Below, piece after piece: positions 53,585 through 62,514 of a stretch of DNA of 64,000 bases. The notes beneath the pieces were generated by a model that was not told the DNA's origin, did not search any database, and saw nothing but the letters and a program-made list of their open reading frames with translations. Made by a program: the position numbers and the translations under genes. The stretch is from Desulfovibrio mangrovi (lineage in GTDB: Bacteria > Desulfobacterota > Desulfovibrionia > Desulfovibrionales > Desulfovibrionaceae). How positions within the stretch are numbered: the first letter of the stretch is position 1; every line of letters begins with the position of its first letter. The stretch lies in the NCBI RefSeq assembly GCF_026230175.1, contig NZ_CP104208.1, forward strand, positions 806,001 through 870,000, written 5' to 3'.

Positions 53585-54647
53585 GGGCTTGCTCCTGAAT
53601 GGCTCCGGCCTGTTGTATGGCGCAGGCGACGGCATTGCGAATATCGAATGAAACCGGACAATTGGAAACGCATCTGCCGCATCCCACGCAGGCCAGCGTT
53701 TTGTCGTGTAGCTGCGGGTAATAGCTGAACTTGTGGCCTATGCGATTGCGCATGCGGTGCGCCTTTGATGGCCGCGGGTTATGACCGCTGCCTTCAAGGG
53801 TGAACTGGCTGGACATGCAGTTATCCCACGTGCGTATCCGCCTGCCGGATTCTCCGCGTGTTTCGTCCGTGATATTAAAGCAGTAACAGGTGGGACACAG
53901 ATAGGTGCAGGCCCCGCAACTCAGACAGGCTTCCGCCGTCTTGTCCCAGAACCCCAGATCGCCGAACAGGGAGAGCAGGTTGCGCTCCATATCAAGGAAG
54001 GAGCTGCGCTCGGGCACCTGCTCCAATATTCTGTTGCGGGAGTTGAGCGCCTCCTGCCGCAGGCCTTCAGCCTTCATGAAGCTTGTGCTTTTGAGCAACT
54101 TCTCACCTTTGGGAGTAAGTGCTTCAGCCACGTAGCCCGCTTTAAGGGGGGTGAGCAGAATGTCTGAACCAGTGGCGTCCACAGGGCTGCCTCCCACCCT
54201 GTCGCAGAAACAGGCTTCTTCCTGTTCCGAGCAGGCAAGGGTAACTATGGTGGCATTGTCGCGACGTGCTGTGTAGTAGGGATCCTTGACCTGATCACCG
54301 TTGTATACGCGGTCGAATATCTGCATGGCCCGGGCATCACAGGGGCGAGCACCAAAGACCACGCTCTTTCCCTCAGGCAGAGTAGGCTTGAGCTCAATGC
54401 TTGTCTTATAGGGCGGCTCAAGCGTTTTGGTCGTTTCATACTCAAAGAGCGTTTCACAGGGAGGCAGCAGTGCTCTTTTGGCGGGCGTGGTGGAGAGCTG
54501 TGAAAGCTCGATGCCGCGTGCGGGATCGAATTCGCGGAATACAATGGAGCTGCCGTGCTGTGCCGGTGCTAGCACGGTGAAATCTCGGCTTAACTCTTCC
54601 AGCCACGGGGCGATGTCTCGGGCCTTGAGAAAACGTACGGTACTCAT
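53577..54647 (-). CDS. flxB: FlxB, 4Fe-4S dicluster subunit of the Flx-Hdr complex
   Basis: A protein of 356 residues resembling the beta subunit of sulfhydrogenases. Two C-terminal ferredoxin motifs are seen, CLSCGACTYLCPTC near 242 and CVGCGRCVSNC near 321, with further conserved cysteines near CSEQEEACFC. It relays electrons between FlxA and FlxC/HdrA. It overlaps flxC by four bases. Confidence 0.88.
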   Translation of the reverse strand: MSTVRFLKARDIAPWLEELSRDFTVLAPAQHGSSIVFREFDPARGIELSQLSTTPAKRALLPPCETLFEYETTKTLEPPYKTSIELKPTLPEGKSVVFGARPCDARAMQIFDRVYNGDQVKDPYYTARRDNATIVTLACSEQEEACFCDRVGGSPVDATGSDILLTPLKAGYVAEALTPKGEKLLKSTSFMKAEGLRQEALNSRNRILEQVPERSSFLDMERNLLSLFGDLGFWDKTAEACLSCGACTYLCPTCYCFNITDETRGESGRRIRTWDNCMSSQFTLEGSGHNPRPSKAHRMRNRIGHKFSYYPQLHDKTLACVGCGRCVSNCPVSFDIRNAVACAIQQAGAIQEQAHD

Positions 54648-55606
54648 CGTGCATCCCTCTCCTTGATGTGTTCTTCCTGCTGGCGGAACATGAAGAGCGG
54701 AGGAGTGTTCTCCATATCCATGCCGGCCTCATAATCAAACAAATGCTTGATCCGCCGGTTCAGGGCTTGCTTCATGGCGAGAATCGGAATGCCCATAGGG
54801 CAGGCGCGCTCGCATTCCCCGCATTCGGTACAACGTCCTGCAGTGTGCAGGGCGTGTATGGCCTGAAACATCAGCTTTTCACGGGGATTGTCGGACAGAT
54901 CAACCCAGTGAGGGTCGCGGCTTTGCGCCACGCAGCTATCCTTGCAGACACACAGCGGGCAGGCGTTGCGGCAAGCGTAACAGCGTATGCAGCGGTCCAT
55001 GCTCTCTTCCCAGAAGGCGAAACGGGCATCCGGCTCCATGGCATCCAGCTTGTCCAGCGTACTTTCCGGAGCTTCGCCGGTCATGTGGCAGCCATTGCGT
55101 TCCGTTACCATGTGGTCGTGAATGAGCGGAGTCTGACTCGGGCAGTTGTAGCATTTCTCCATCAGCACATCCTGCATGGGGATGGTGCGGACGCCTTCGT
55201 CCGTGGTGACGGAGACGATGTCCTTGCCTGCCTCCACGGAGCGCAGCCGTTGGCCGTCTGCGGCCTCGCGCACTTTACGGATGTTCACAGCGCCGGTGCA
55301 GGGGATGCCGAAGATGGTTATCTCGTCTCGGTTGATCAGCTTTTCCTGCAGCAGCTCGATAATAGTGCGGCTGTCGCAACCGCGTGTAACAATACCTACC
55401 TTGCGCCCCTTCAGGGACGGCAGATAGGCGGCAAGGTTCTGTACATGCATGGGGCCGAAATCCAGCTTGTCCAGATCATCCTCTGCCGTGATGAACAGCG
55501 GAGCACTGGCCAGTTGGTTGGAGCCGGATGTCCAAGCCAGCACCACGTCCAGTTCGGGCAGGGCCTGTGCGATGAGCTTACGAAGCTCCTGAGTATGCTG
55601 TACCAT
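54644..55606 (-). CDS. flxC: FlxC, 4Fe-4S subunit of the Flx-Hdr complex
   Basis: A protein of 320 residues. The N-terminal part resembles F420-hydrogenase-beta-like (FrhB) proteins (VTRGCDSRTIIELLQE); the C-terminal half carries ferredoxin-type motifs CIRCYACRNACPLC near 207 and CTECGECERAC near 260. It is one of the electron-wiring subunits. It ends with the start of flxB. Confidence 0.85.
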   Translation of the reverse strand: MVQHTQELRKLIAQALPELDVVLAWTSGSNQLASAPLFITAEDDLDKLDFGPMHVQNLAAYLPSLKGRKVGIVTRGCDSRTIIELLQEKLINRDEITIFGIPCTGAVNIRKVREAADGQRLRSVEAGKDIVSVTTDEGVRTIPMQDVLMEKCYNCPSQTPLIHDHMVTERNGCHMTGEAPESTLDKLDAMEPDARFAFWEESMDRCIRCYACRNACPLCVCKDSCVAQSRDPHWVDLSDNPREKLMFQAIHALHTAGRCTECGECERACPMGIPILAMKQALNRRIKHLFDYEAGMDMENTPPLFMFRQQEEHIKERDAR

Positions 55607-55618
55607 GCGTCGGTCTCC

Positions 55619-56083
55619 TCAGATGGCGGCCTTCATGCCGGTTTCTACCGTGACAGCAGGGCAGTTGCTGAAGGATGCCGCCGGGCCGAGTTCATGGATT
55701 CGGGCGGTGAAATCCGAGACTACCTGCTTCCACTTCTGCCCTTCGGAAGCGGAAACCCACGTGTAGTGGAAGCGCTCGGGCTGAATACCCATTACATCCA
55801 GCAGTTCACGCAGAACTTCCAGACGTCTGCGGGCGTAGAAGTTGCCTGCGGTATAATGACAATCGCCGGGGTGGCAGCCGGAAACGAGCACTCCGTCCGC
55901 GCCATTAAGGAAGGCACGCACCACAAAGAGCGGATTTACGCGCCCTGTGCAGGGCAGCTTGATGATGCGCAGGTCCGTTGGCTGGGCAAAGCGCCCAACC
56001 CCTGCAGTGTCTGCGCCACCGTAAGAGCACCAGTTGCAGAGAAATCCCACGATGCGGAGTTCTTTTCCTTCTAGTACGGGCAT
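55619..56083 (-). CDS. flxD: FlxD, MvhD-type subunit of the Flx-Hdr complex
   Basis: A protein of 154 residues of the MvhD family. The cysteines in LCNWCSYGGAD, LPCTGRV and SGCHPGDCHY hold a 2Fe-2S cluster. In methanogens MvhD bridges the hydrogenase to HdrA; here it should bridge FlxA-C to HdrA. It overlaps hdrA by 13 bases. Confidence 0.9.
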   Translation of the reverse strand: MPVLEGKELRIVGFLCNWCSYGGADTAGVGRFAQPTDLRIIKLPCTGRVNPLFVVRAFLNGADGVLVSGCHPGDCHYTAGNFYARRRLEVLRELLDVMGIQPERFHYTWVSASEGQKWKQVVSDFTARIHELGPAASFSNCPAVTVETGMKAAI

Positions 56084-58029
56084 AAGGCGTTCACCTCGGC
56101 AAGAATCTGGTTATCGGTAAAGTGCTGGAGCTGAATGGCCCCCTGCGGACAGGTTACCGCGCATACGCCGCAACCCTGACAGACGGTTTCCACCACTGAG
56201 GCCTTGGGCATGCCGCGGAACTCCGTCATTTCGATGGCTCCGAAGGGGCAGGTTGACTCGCACTTTGCGCAGCCCACACAGCGCTGCATGGCAACGCTGG
56301 AAACCTGCGGATCGCTTGCGAGCTTGTCCTTGGAGAACAGCGACTGCACTTTGCTTGCAGCCGCACTGCCCTGAGCCACGGATGAGGGAATGTCTTTGGG
56401 GCCCTGACAGGAACCGGCCAGATAGACGCCTGCCGTGTTGGTTTCCACAGGCTTGAGCTTGGGATGCCCTTCCATGAAGAAGCCATAGCCGTCGTAGGAG
56501 ATACGAAGTTTTTCTGCCAGTTCTCCCGCGCCCTTGGAGGCTTCTGCACCTACGGCGAGCACCACGAGATCGGCTTCCACTTCAACCTGCGTTCCCATGA
56601 TGGTATCCGCGCCCTTGACCACATAGTGGCCGTTGCGGGGCTGAATGGTGGAAACTCGGCCGCGTATGTAACGAGCGCCATACTCTTCCATGGCCCTGCG
56701 GGTGAACTCGTCATAGAGCTTCCCGGGCGAGCGGATGTCCATGTAGAAAACGTGGGACTGAGAGTCCGGAATGTGATCTTTGGTCAGAATGGCCTGCTTG
56801 GCTGTATACATGCAGCAAAAACCGGAACAGTATGGGCGGTTCACGGAAGGGTCGCGCGAGCCCACACACTGGATGAACACGACGTTCCTGGGCTCCTTCC
56901 CGTCGGAGGGGCGCTTTATGTGCCCCCCCGTGGGGCCGGATGCCGAGAGCAGGCGTTCATATTGTATTGACGTGATGACATCGGGATATCTGCCGCCGCC
57001 GTATTCTCCGTAGAGGGTGTGGTCGAACAGATCGTAGCCGGTGGCCGCGATGATGGCGCCCACCTGTTCCTGAACGACTTCGTCCTGCTGCTCAAAGCGG
57101 ATGGCCTGTGTGGGGCACAGCTTGGCGCAAGCTCCGCATTTGCCTTTGGAAAGCATGATGCAGGCGTTGGCATTGATTACGGCTTTTTTGGGAATAGCCT
57201 GCGGGAAGGGAATGTTGATGGCCGTGGTGGTACCCACGCCTTCGTTAAAGTGATCTTCTGCCTTTTTACTGGGGCATTTCTCCATACATTGTCCGCAACC
57301 GGTGCAGGCCTCCCAATCCACATAGGTGGCCTTTTTACGGATGGAGACATCAAAGTTGCCCACAAAGCCGTTCACGCTTTCCACTTCAGACATGGCATAG
57401 AGCGTGATGTTAGGGTGCTGGGCAACGTCCACCATACGGGGACCGAGAATGCAGCTTGAGCAGTCCACGGTGGGGAAGGTCTTGTCCAGCTTGGCCATCT
57501 TGCCGCCGATGCTGGATTCGCGTTCCACGAGAATCACCTCAAGTCCGCCGTCCGCACAGTCCAGTGCCGCCTGAATTCCCGCCACGCCGCCGCCGATGAC
57601 CATGACACGCTTGTTAATCTCGAACTCGCCCGCGTGCAGCTCCGTATTGTTGCGCAGCTTGGCCACGGCCATCTTGACCAACTCAGTGGCCTTGTTGGTG
57701 TTAGCCTCCTTGTCCTTGCCGATCCACGACACGTGTTCGCGGATATTGGCCATTTCGAAGAGGTATTTGTTCAGACCGGCGCGTTCCAGCGTCTTGCGGA
57801 ATGTGGCCTCGTGCATGCGCGGTGTGCAGGATGCGACGACTATGCCGTCCAGCCCGTATTCCTTAATGGCATCTATGATGCCCGCCTGCCCAGGCTCCGA
57901 ACATGCGTACATGGTGTCTGTGGAGAAGGCCACGTCAGGGAAGCTGCGTGCGGCTTCCGCCACCTTCTCCGTATCCACGGTGCCTGCGATGTTGGATCCG
58001 CAGTGGCACACGAAAACTCCAATATTCAT
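56071..58029 (-). CDS. hdrA: HdrA, FAD-containing core of heterodisulfide-reductase-like complex
   Basis: A protein of 652 residues, the flavin-based bifurcation centre. The FAD-binding GGGVAGIQAALDCADGG motif is near 145-160, with the CSSCILGP cluster motif near 195, then ferredoxin motifs CTGCGQCMEKC near 242, CIMLSKGKCGACAKLC near 286, and two near the C-terminus (CVGCAKCESTC and CQGCGVCAVTC). I chose the ATG at 58029, which overlaps the hdrB stop. No selenocysteine codon is seen. Confidence 0.93.
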   Translation of the reverse strand: MNIGVFVCHCGSNIAGTVDTEKVAEAARSFPDVAFSTDTMYACSEPGQAGIIDAIKEYGLDGIVVASCTPRMHEATFRKTLERAGLNKYLFEMANIREHVSWIGKDKEANTNKATELVKMAVAKLRNNTELHAGEFEINKRVMVIGGGVAGIQAALDCADGGLEVILVERESSIGGKMAKLDKTFPTVDCSSCILGPRMVDVAQHPNITLYAMSEVESVNGFVGNFDVSIRKKATYVDWEACTGCGQCMEKCPSKKAEDHFNEGVGTTTAINIPFPQAIPKKAVINANACIMLSKGKCGACAKLCPTQAIRFEQQDEVVQEQVGAIIAATGYDLFDHTLYGEYGGGRYPDVITSIQYERLLSASGPTGGHIKRPSDGKEPRNVVFIQCVGSRDPSVNRPYCSGFCCMYTAKQAILTKDHIPDSQSHVFYMDIRSPGKLYDEFTRRAMEEYGARYIRGRVSTIQPRNGHYVVKGADTIMGTQVEVEADLVVLAVGAEASKGAGELAEKLRISYDGYGFFMEGHPKLKPVETNTAGVYLAGSCQGPKDIPSSVAQGSAAASKVQSLFSKDKLASDPQVSSVAMQRCVGCAKCESTCPFGAIEMTEFRGMPKASVVETVCQGCGVCAVTCPQGAIQLQHFTDNQILAEVNALCPY

Positions 58030-58922
58030 CGTGCACGCTCCTCTTGGGCAGGAGCCCCGACCTGTTGCAGGGCTTTTGCCGGGCTGACGCACAGCTTGTC
58101 CATACGCAGGCAGGATTCGCTCTGGCCCAGTGCCAGACCGGCAAGCTGGGTGTAATAGAAAATCGGCATGCTGTGCTGCGTTCCATTTGCTCTGTTGATC
58201 TGGTTTTGCCTCAGATCAAGGTTGAGCTGGCACATGGGGCAGGCCGTGACAATGGCGTCTGCCCCCAGCGAGGCTGCTGCGTCCAGAATGCGGCCTGAAA
58301 GACGGGTGACCAGCTCGCGACGCACGAGGCCCAGCGAGGCACCGCAGCAGTCCACCTTGTGCGGGAAGGGGAGCACTTCTGCCCCCAGTGCACCCATGAG
58401 TCTGTCCAGACTTGTGGGGTTTTCCGGATCATCAAAGGTCATGACATCCGGTGGGCGGTTCATGATGCATCCGTAGTAAGGCACCACCTTCAGGCTCTTG
58501 AGAGGCTTGGATACATGTTCAGCAATGGACTGCGGAGAGCAATGCTCTACAACGGTCTGCAGCACGGAACGTATGGGCAGATCGGCACGCACGGGGCGTT
58601 CCACAATGCTCTCCACCTTTTCATGAAAGTCCTTGCGCTGCATGCGCAGACTGGTGGTCTTCAGATTTTTCAGGCAGCTGGGGCAAGGGGTGATGATGCC
58701 TTCCACGTCCATGCTCTCGGCAATGGCAAGGTTACGGGCTACCAGGCTGGCTGAAAGAAGATGGTCGCTGGCATGCGCGGGGGTTGATCCGCAGCAGTTC
58801 CAGTCGGGAATATCCACCAGTTCCACACCCAGCGATTTGCACAGGGCGCGGGTGGAAATATCGTATTCAATGGAGGAGCCCATGGCGGAGCATCCCGGGT
58901 AATAGGCGTATTGCTTGCTCAT
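58026..58922 (-). CDS. hdrB: HdrB, CCG-domain subunit
   Basis: A protein of 298 residues with two CCG domains: NCCGSTPAH near 42-50 and DCCGASLGL near 193-201, each with further Cys (PGC, CPSC, GC, CPMC). In HdrB these hold noncubane 4Fe-4S clusters that cleave a disulfide. In sulfate reducers the partner is thought to be DsrC trisulfide or a related thiol; that gene is not in the window. Confidence 0.92.
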   Translation of the reverse strand: MSKQYAYYPGCSAMGSSIEYDISTRALCKSLGVELVDIPDWNCCGSTPAHASDHLLSASLVARNLAIAESMDVEGIITPCPSCLKNLKTTSLRMQRKDFHEKVESIVERPVRADLPIRSVLQTVVEHCSPQSIAEHVSKPLKSLKVVPYYGCIMNRPPDVMTFDDPENPTSLDRLMGALGAEVLPFPHKVDCCGASLGLVRRELVTRLSGRILDAAASLGADAIVTACPMCQLNLDLRQNQINRANGTQHSMPIFYYTQLAGLALGQSESCLRMDKLCVSPAKALQQVGAPAQEERAR

Positions 58923-58931
58923 GTCGCCTCC

Positions 58932-59486
58932 CTAAAGCTGTTCCCTGAAGCGGGCAAAAATGCGCTGCACTTCATCCGGATGTTTGATGCCGTGCGGACG
59001 CAGCCCCAACTTGCCCTTGCCCAAGGCAACGGGGGCGAGGTCGGCATCGGTCCAGAAGCGGCCTGTGCGACGAACGAAGTTGGCCATCATGCCTGCTTCG
59101 AACACGCGGCCGTATTTTTCCACGGAATTGAGAAAGGCATCCCACATGTGCCGGACAGGCGGCTCCGCCACCAGCCCTTCACGGCGCGCCATGTGGCGCA
59201 GCACATCCATGATGCGGGCAACGTCTATTTCGTTGGGGCAGCGGGTGGTGCAGGTTTCGCACGAGGCACATAGCCAGATGGCCTTGGAGGATAGCACCGC
59301 GTGCTTTTCTCCAGCCTGCAGCATGCGCATGATACGGTTGACCGGAATGTCATAGGCAAATGAAAGCGGACAGCCTGCCGTGCAGTTACCGCACTGGTAG
59401 CAGCGGGTGAGATTCTGTTCGCTCCCTTCCTGTACTTCCTTGAGGAAATTACTGTCAAAACGGTCGGTTGTGCTTGATGTGGGCAT
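58932..59486 (-). CDS. hdrC: HdrC, ferredoxin-type subunit
   Basis: A protein of 184 residues with two 4Fe-4S motifs, CYQCGNCTAGCP near 29 and CASCETCTTRCP near 73, carrying electrons from HdrA to HdrB. GGAG precedes the ATG. It is separated from the upstream alcohol dehydrogenase gene by 124 bp with two hairpins. Confidence 0.92.
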   Translation of the reverse strand: MPTSSTTDRFDSNFLKEVQEGSEQNLTRCYQCGNCTAGCPLSFAYDIPVNRIMRMLQAGEKHAVLSSKAIWLCASCETCTTRCPNEIDVARIMDVLRHMARREGLVAEPPVRHMWDAFLNSVEKYGRVFEAGMMANFVRRTGRFWTDADLAPVALGKGKLGLRPHGIKHPDEVQRIFARFREQL

Positions 59487-59523
59487 CAGTCTCTACTCCG
59501 TTTTTAGGCAAGGGGCTCCTGCT

Positions 59524-59599
59524 CCCTGCTGCGGGGATAGCGCAGCAGGGTTGGGCAAGAGCAAGGATGTTCGGGAGGGGGGAAGGGGGTTTCTCCCCC
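59524..59599 (-). other. Two hairpins between adh and hdrC
   Basis: A perfect 10-bp stem (59524-59533 with 59541-59550) and a G/C-run hairpin (59585-59589 with 59595-59599). Neither has a clear T-run on the minus strand. They could protect or partly end the adh message, giving more adh than hdr/flx transcript. Confidence 0.5.
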
Positions 59600-59610
59600 C
59601 CTGCTATGGG

Positions 59611-60792
59611 CTACAGAGCTGCCTGGTAGATGGCCATGACATCGCTGTCCTTGGGACGGCGGGGGTTAGTCAGACCGCAGGCATCCTTCTGCGCGTTGGA
59701 GGTCATGGTGGGGATATCTTCGGCCTTCACGTCCTTTCCGTAACGCTTGCCGAGTTCGATGAGACCGGCGGGAATGCCCACGTCTGCGGAAAGCTGACGG
59801 ATGGCAACCAGCGCCTTTTCAGCAGCGGCTCTGGGGCTCAGGCCTTCAATGTTTTCACCCATCCACGTTGCCATTTCGGCGAAACGTTCAACTCTGGCAA
59901 TGAGGTTGAACTGCTCTACGTGAGGCAGCAAGATGGCGTTGCACTCGCCGTGCGGCAGATCGTAGAAGCCGCCCAGCTGGTGAGCCATGGCGTGCACATG
60001 GCCGAGGCTTGCGTTGTTGAAAGCCATACCGGCGAGGTACTGTGCGTAGCACATGCCTTCGCGGGCTTCGATGTCCTGACCGTTGGCAACGGCACGGCGC
60101 AGGAACTGGAAAATAAGCTTGATTGCCTTTTCGGCACAGGCGTCGGTCATGGGAGTTGCAATGGTGGAAACATACGCTTCAACAGCATGGGTCAGGGCGT
60201 CCATACCGGTGGCAGCAGTCAGCGCCGGAGGCATGCCCATCATGAGCAGCGGATCGTCGATAGCGATGGTCGGGGTAACGCGCCAGTCAACAATGGCCAT
60301 CTTCACCTTGCGGGAGGTATCGGTGATGATGCAGAAGCGGGTCATTTCAGAAGCGGTGCCTGCGGTGGTGTTTACCGCAATATAGGGGGGCATGGGCTTG
60401 GTGGACTTATCCACGCCTTCAAAGTCGTGAATCTTGCCGCCATTGGCGACGACAAGCCCCACACCTTTGCCACAGTCATGAGAACTACCGCCGCCAAGGG
60501 TGATCAGGGAGTCACACTTGTTCTTCTTGTAGACTTCAACGCCAGCGTGCACGTTCTTGTCGGTGGGGTTGGGTATGGTTTCGTCATAGACGATGCAGTC
60601 CATGCCATTTGCCTTCATCAAATCAACGATCTGTTGGGTGATGCCGACAGCGGTGATGCCCTTGTCGGTTACCAGCAGCGGCTTCTTGCTACCGAGAGCT
60701 TTAATCTTGTTGGGGATTTCCTTGTGGGAGCCAATGCCCATAAGGGTTACGCTGGGAATAAAGAAACCATACACTTCCTCTCGTACTGCCAT
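59611..60792 (-). CDS. adh: Iron-containing NAD-dependent alcohol dehydrogenase
   Basis: A protein of 393 residues of the iron-type (group III) alcohol dehydrogenases. The GGGSSHDCGKGVG motif near 97-109 binds NAD, and His residues in DALTHAVEAY, VHAMAHQLGG and LPHGECNA hold the iron. It converts ethanol or another alcohol to aldehyde and makes NADH. It is first in the adh-hdrCBA-flxDCBA transcript, the order known from Desulfovibrio vulgaris. GGAGAG precedes the ATG. A sigma-54 promoter lies 83 bases upstream. Confidence 0.93.
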   Translation of the reverse strand: MAVREEVYGFFIPSVTLMGIGSHKEIPNKIKALGSKKPLLVTDKGITAVGITQQIVDLMKANGMDCIVYDETIPNPTDKNVHAGVEVYKKNKCDSLITLGGGSSHDCGKGVGLVVANGGKIHDFEGVDKSTKPMPPYIAVNTTAGTASEMTRFCIITDTSRKVKMAIVDWRVTPTIAIDDPLLMMGMPPALTAATGMDALTHAVEAYVSTIATPMTDACAEKAIKLIFQFLRRAVANGQDIEAREGMCYAQYLAGMAFNNASLGHVHAMAHQLGGFYDLPHGECNAILLPHVEQFNLIARVERFAEMATWMGENIEGLSPRAAAEKALVAIRQLSADVGIPAGLIELGKRYGKDVKAEDIPTMTSNAQKDACGLTNPRRPKDSDVMAIYQAAL

Positions 60793-60874
60793 AACGCTCT
60801 CCTACCATACAGGTAATGCTTGAGGTTGATGAGAAGTCTGAAACGGCTCGCCGCAACGTTGATACCTGTTATAG

Positions 60875-60889
60875 GCAAACGCTGTGCCA
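60875..60889 (-). promoter_or_regulatory. Sigma-54 (-24/-12) promoter of the adh-hdr-flx operon
   Basis: On the minus strand the sequence reads TGGCAC-N5-TTGC, the full sigma-54 consensus with correct spacing, 83 bases upstream of the adh start. The transcript would begin near 60863. A sigma-54-dependent activator is encoded just upstream. Confidence 0.85.
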
Positions 60890-61036
60890 ATTGTGATTAT
60901 CTATTGTTTACAGTGCGTTATGTCGATTGACGATAGGAAGTGATGTGACACTTGCATTGAGGGGTGTGCAAATATCTCTGCACTCGGGAAAGATAACGAG
61001 TACATAATTCCTGCTTTGCCGGTAGGTTATGTGGCA

Positions 61037-61083
61037 GTGTCGAAATGACCCTGCGTGACGGATGAATTGGGTCAGAATGACAC
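61037..61083. promoter_or_regulatory. Twin 15-bp candidate activator-binding sites
   Basis: Two sites in opposite orientation share GTGTC-N4-TGACCC: 61037-61051 on the plus strand and 61069-61083 on the minus strand. Each is itself nearly palindromic. Their centres are 32 bases apart, about three helical turns, and lie roughly 180-215 bases upstream of the expected start, as for enhancer sites of NtrC-type activators. Confidence 0.65.
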
Positions 61084-61103
61084 AGTGTTTCAAAGTGCTG
61101 CAA

Positions 61104-61140
61104 AATGAAGCGGAGCCTTCGATTGAAGGCTCCGCCAAAA
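61104..61140 (-). terminator. Terminator of the kinase/regulator operon
   Basis: A perfect 11-bp stem (61110-61120 with 61125-61135) with a 4-base loop, 27 bases after the response regulator stop, followed on the minus strand by a T-rich stretch. Confidence 0.75.
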
Positions 61141-61161
61141 AGAGATTATCTAGCTGTAATG

Positions 61162-62514
61162 TTAGGAAATAGAATACTTCTCAAGCTTCCGGTACAGAGT
61201 CTTCCTGCCTATGCCCAAGGCCTCTGCCGCGTGCTGGCGGTTACCATTGAAGAAATTGAGAGCCCGCAGAATGTGCTCCCGCTCCACCTCTTCCAGCAGG
61301 AATATGCCGTTGCCGCCATTGCGGCGTTCAGACGCCTTGCCCACCAGTTCCTGCGGCAGGGCACGGTCTGTAATGACATTGTTCTCGCAGAGGATGAGGC
61401 TGCGCTCCAGCACGTTACGGAGTTCACGCACGTTGCCCGGCCAGTTGTAAGCCAGAAGGGCCTGCATTGCCTTGTCTGATATGGTGGGTGTCTGCTGGCC
61501 GAAGTTGGCGGCCATGCGGCCAAGGAAGTGCTCCGCCAGCAGGGGCAGGTCTTCCTTGCGTTCCTTGAGCGGCGGAATCTGGATGTTGAAGACGTTTATC
61601 CGGTGATAGAGGGCCTCGTTAAAGGTGCCTTCCTCCACTCCCTGCGCAAGATTGCGGCTGGTGGCAAAGATGAAGCGAATGTCTATGCAGCGTTCTGTTT
61701 TCTCACCCACCCTGCGGTAGCGGCGAGCCTCGAGAACGCGGAGAAGCGAGCCTTGCAGCTCAAGGGGCAGTTCACCGATTTCGTCCAGAAAGAGGGTGCC
61801 CGTGTCGGCAAAACCCAGCAAACCTTCGCGGTCATCCGTGGCCCCGGTGAATGAGCCCCGGGTGTGCCCGAAGAGTTCACTGCGAATAAGTTCCTTCTGC
61901 AATGTCGCGCAGTTCTTGATGATGAATGGTTTTTCACTGCGGGCGCTTGCACTCTGGATGGAATGCGCCACAACGTCCTTGCCCGCACCGCTTTCGCCGG
62001 TGATTAGTACCGGCACCTCAGTGGGGGCCACCTTGTTGATGAGAAAACGCAAGTGTTTCACCACGGAAGAGTTGCCTATCAGCTTGGAGGGCGGGGTACT
62101 CTTCTTGCTGTGGCGATAGGTTCTGTTTTCCCGCTGCAGGCAGGAACGTTGATAGGCGCGTTCCACCACCAGTTCTATCCTGTCCAGATTGAAGGGCTTG
62201 GGAATGTAGTCATATGCGCCTATACGCATGGCCTCCACGGCATTGTCTATGTCTCCGTGGCCGGTGATGAGTATGATCTCCACGTCCGGATACATGCTGC
62301 GAAATTCTGTCAGCAGATCCAGCCCGTCCGCATCCGGCAAACGGATGTCGGAAATAATGACGTCGAAGCGCTTCTTATTCAGTTTTTCGCGAGCCGCACG
62401 CCCGCTTGCCGCTGTCTCAACCGAGCGTTCCGTGGTGGCCAGCTCGCGTTCCAGCAGCTTCAGAATGGATTTCTCGTCATCAATGACGAGAACGCTGTAA
62501 CTCTTGCTATGCAT
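61162..62514 (-). CDS. Sigma-54-dependent response regulator (NtrC family)
   Basis: A protein of 450 residues. Receiver domain with phosphoacceptor Asp near 55 (IISDIRLPDADG), AAA+ domain with Walker A GESGAGKD near 173 and Walker B LFLDEIGE, and a C-terminal Fis-type helix-turn-helix (RQHAAEALGIGRKTLYRKL). The sigma-54-contact loop reads GSFTGA instead of GAFTGA, a conservative change. Its gene sits directly upstream of the sigma-54 promoter of adh, which is its probable target. It overlaps the kinase gene by eight bases. Confidence 0.92.
   Translation of the reverse strand: MHSKSYSVLVIDDEKSILKLLERELATTERSVETAASGRAAREKLNKKRFDVIISDIRLPDADGLDLLTEFRSMYPDVEIILITGHGDIDNAVEAMRIGAYDYIPKPFNLDRIELVVERAYQRSCLQRENRTYRHSKKSTPPSKLIGNSSVVKHLRFLINKVAPTEVPVLITGESGAGKDVVAHSIQSASARSEKPFIIKNCATLQKELIRSELFGHTRGSFTGATDDREGLLGFADTGTLFLDEIGELPLELQGSLLRVLEARRYRRVGEKTERCIDIRFIFATSRNLAQGVEEGTFNEALYHRINVFNIQIPPLKERKEDLPLLAEHFLGRMAANFGQQTPTISDKAMQALLAYNWPGNVRELRNVLERSLILCENNVITDRALPQELVGKASERRNGGNGIFLLEEVEREHILRALNFFNGNRQHAAEALGIGRKTLYRKLEKYSIS

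Noticed and set aside
54668-56074. Long plus-strand open frames opposite flxC/flxD and, at 59407-60816, opposite adh
   Set aside because: Antisense shadows of well-identified genes, without start signals or domains.
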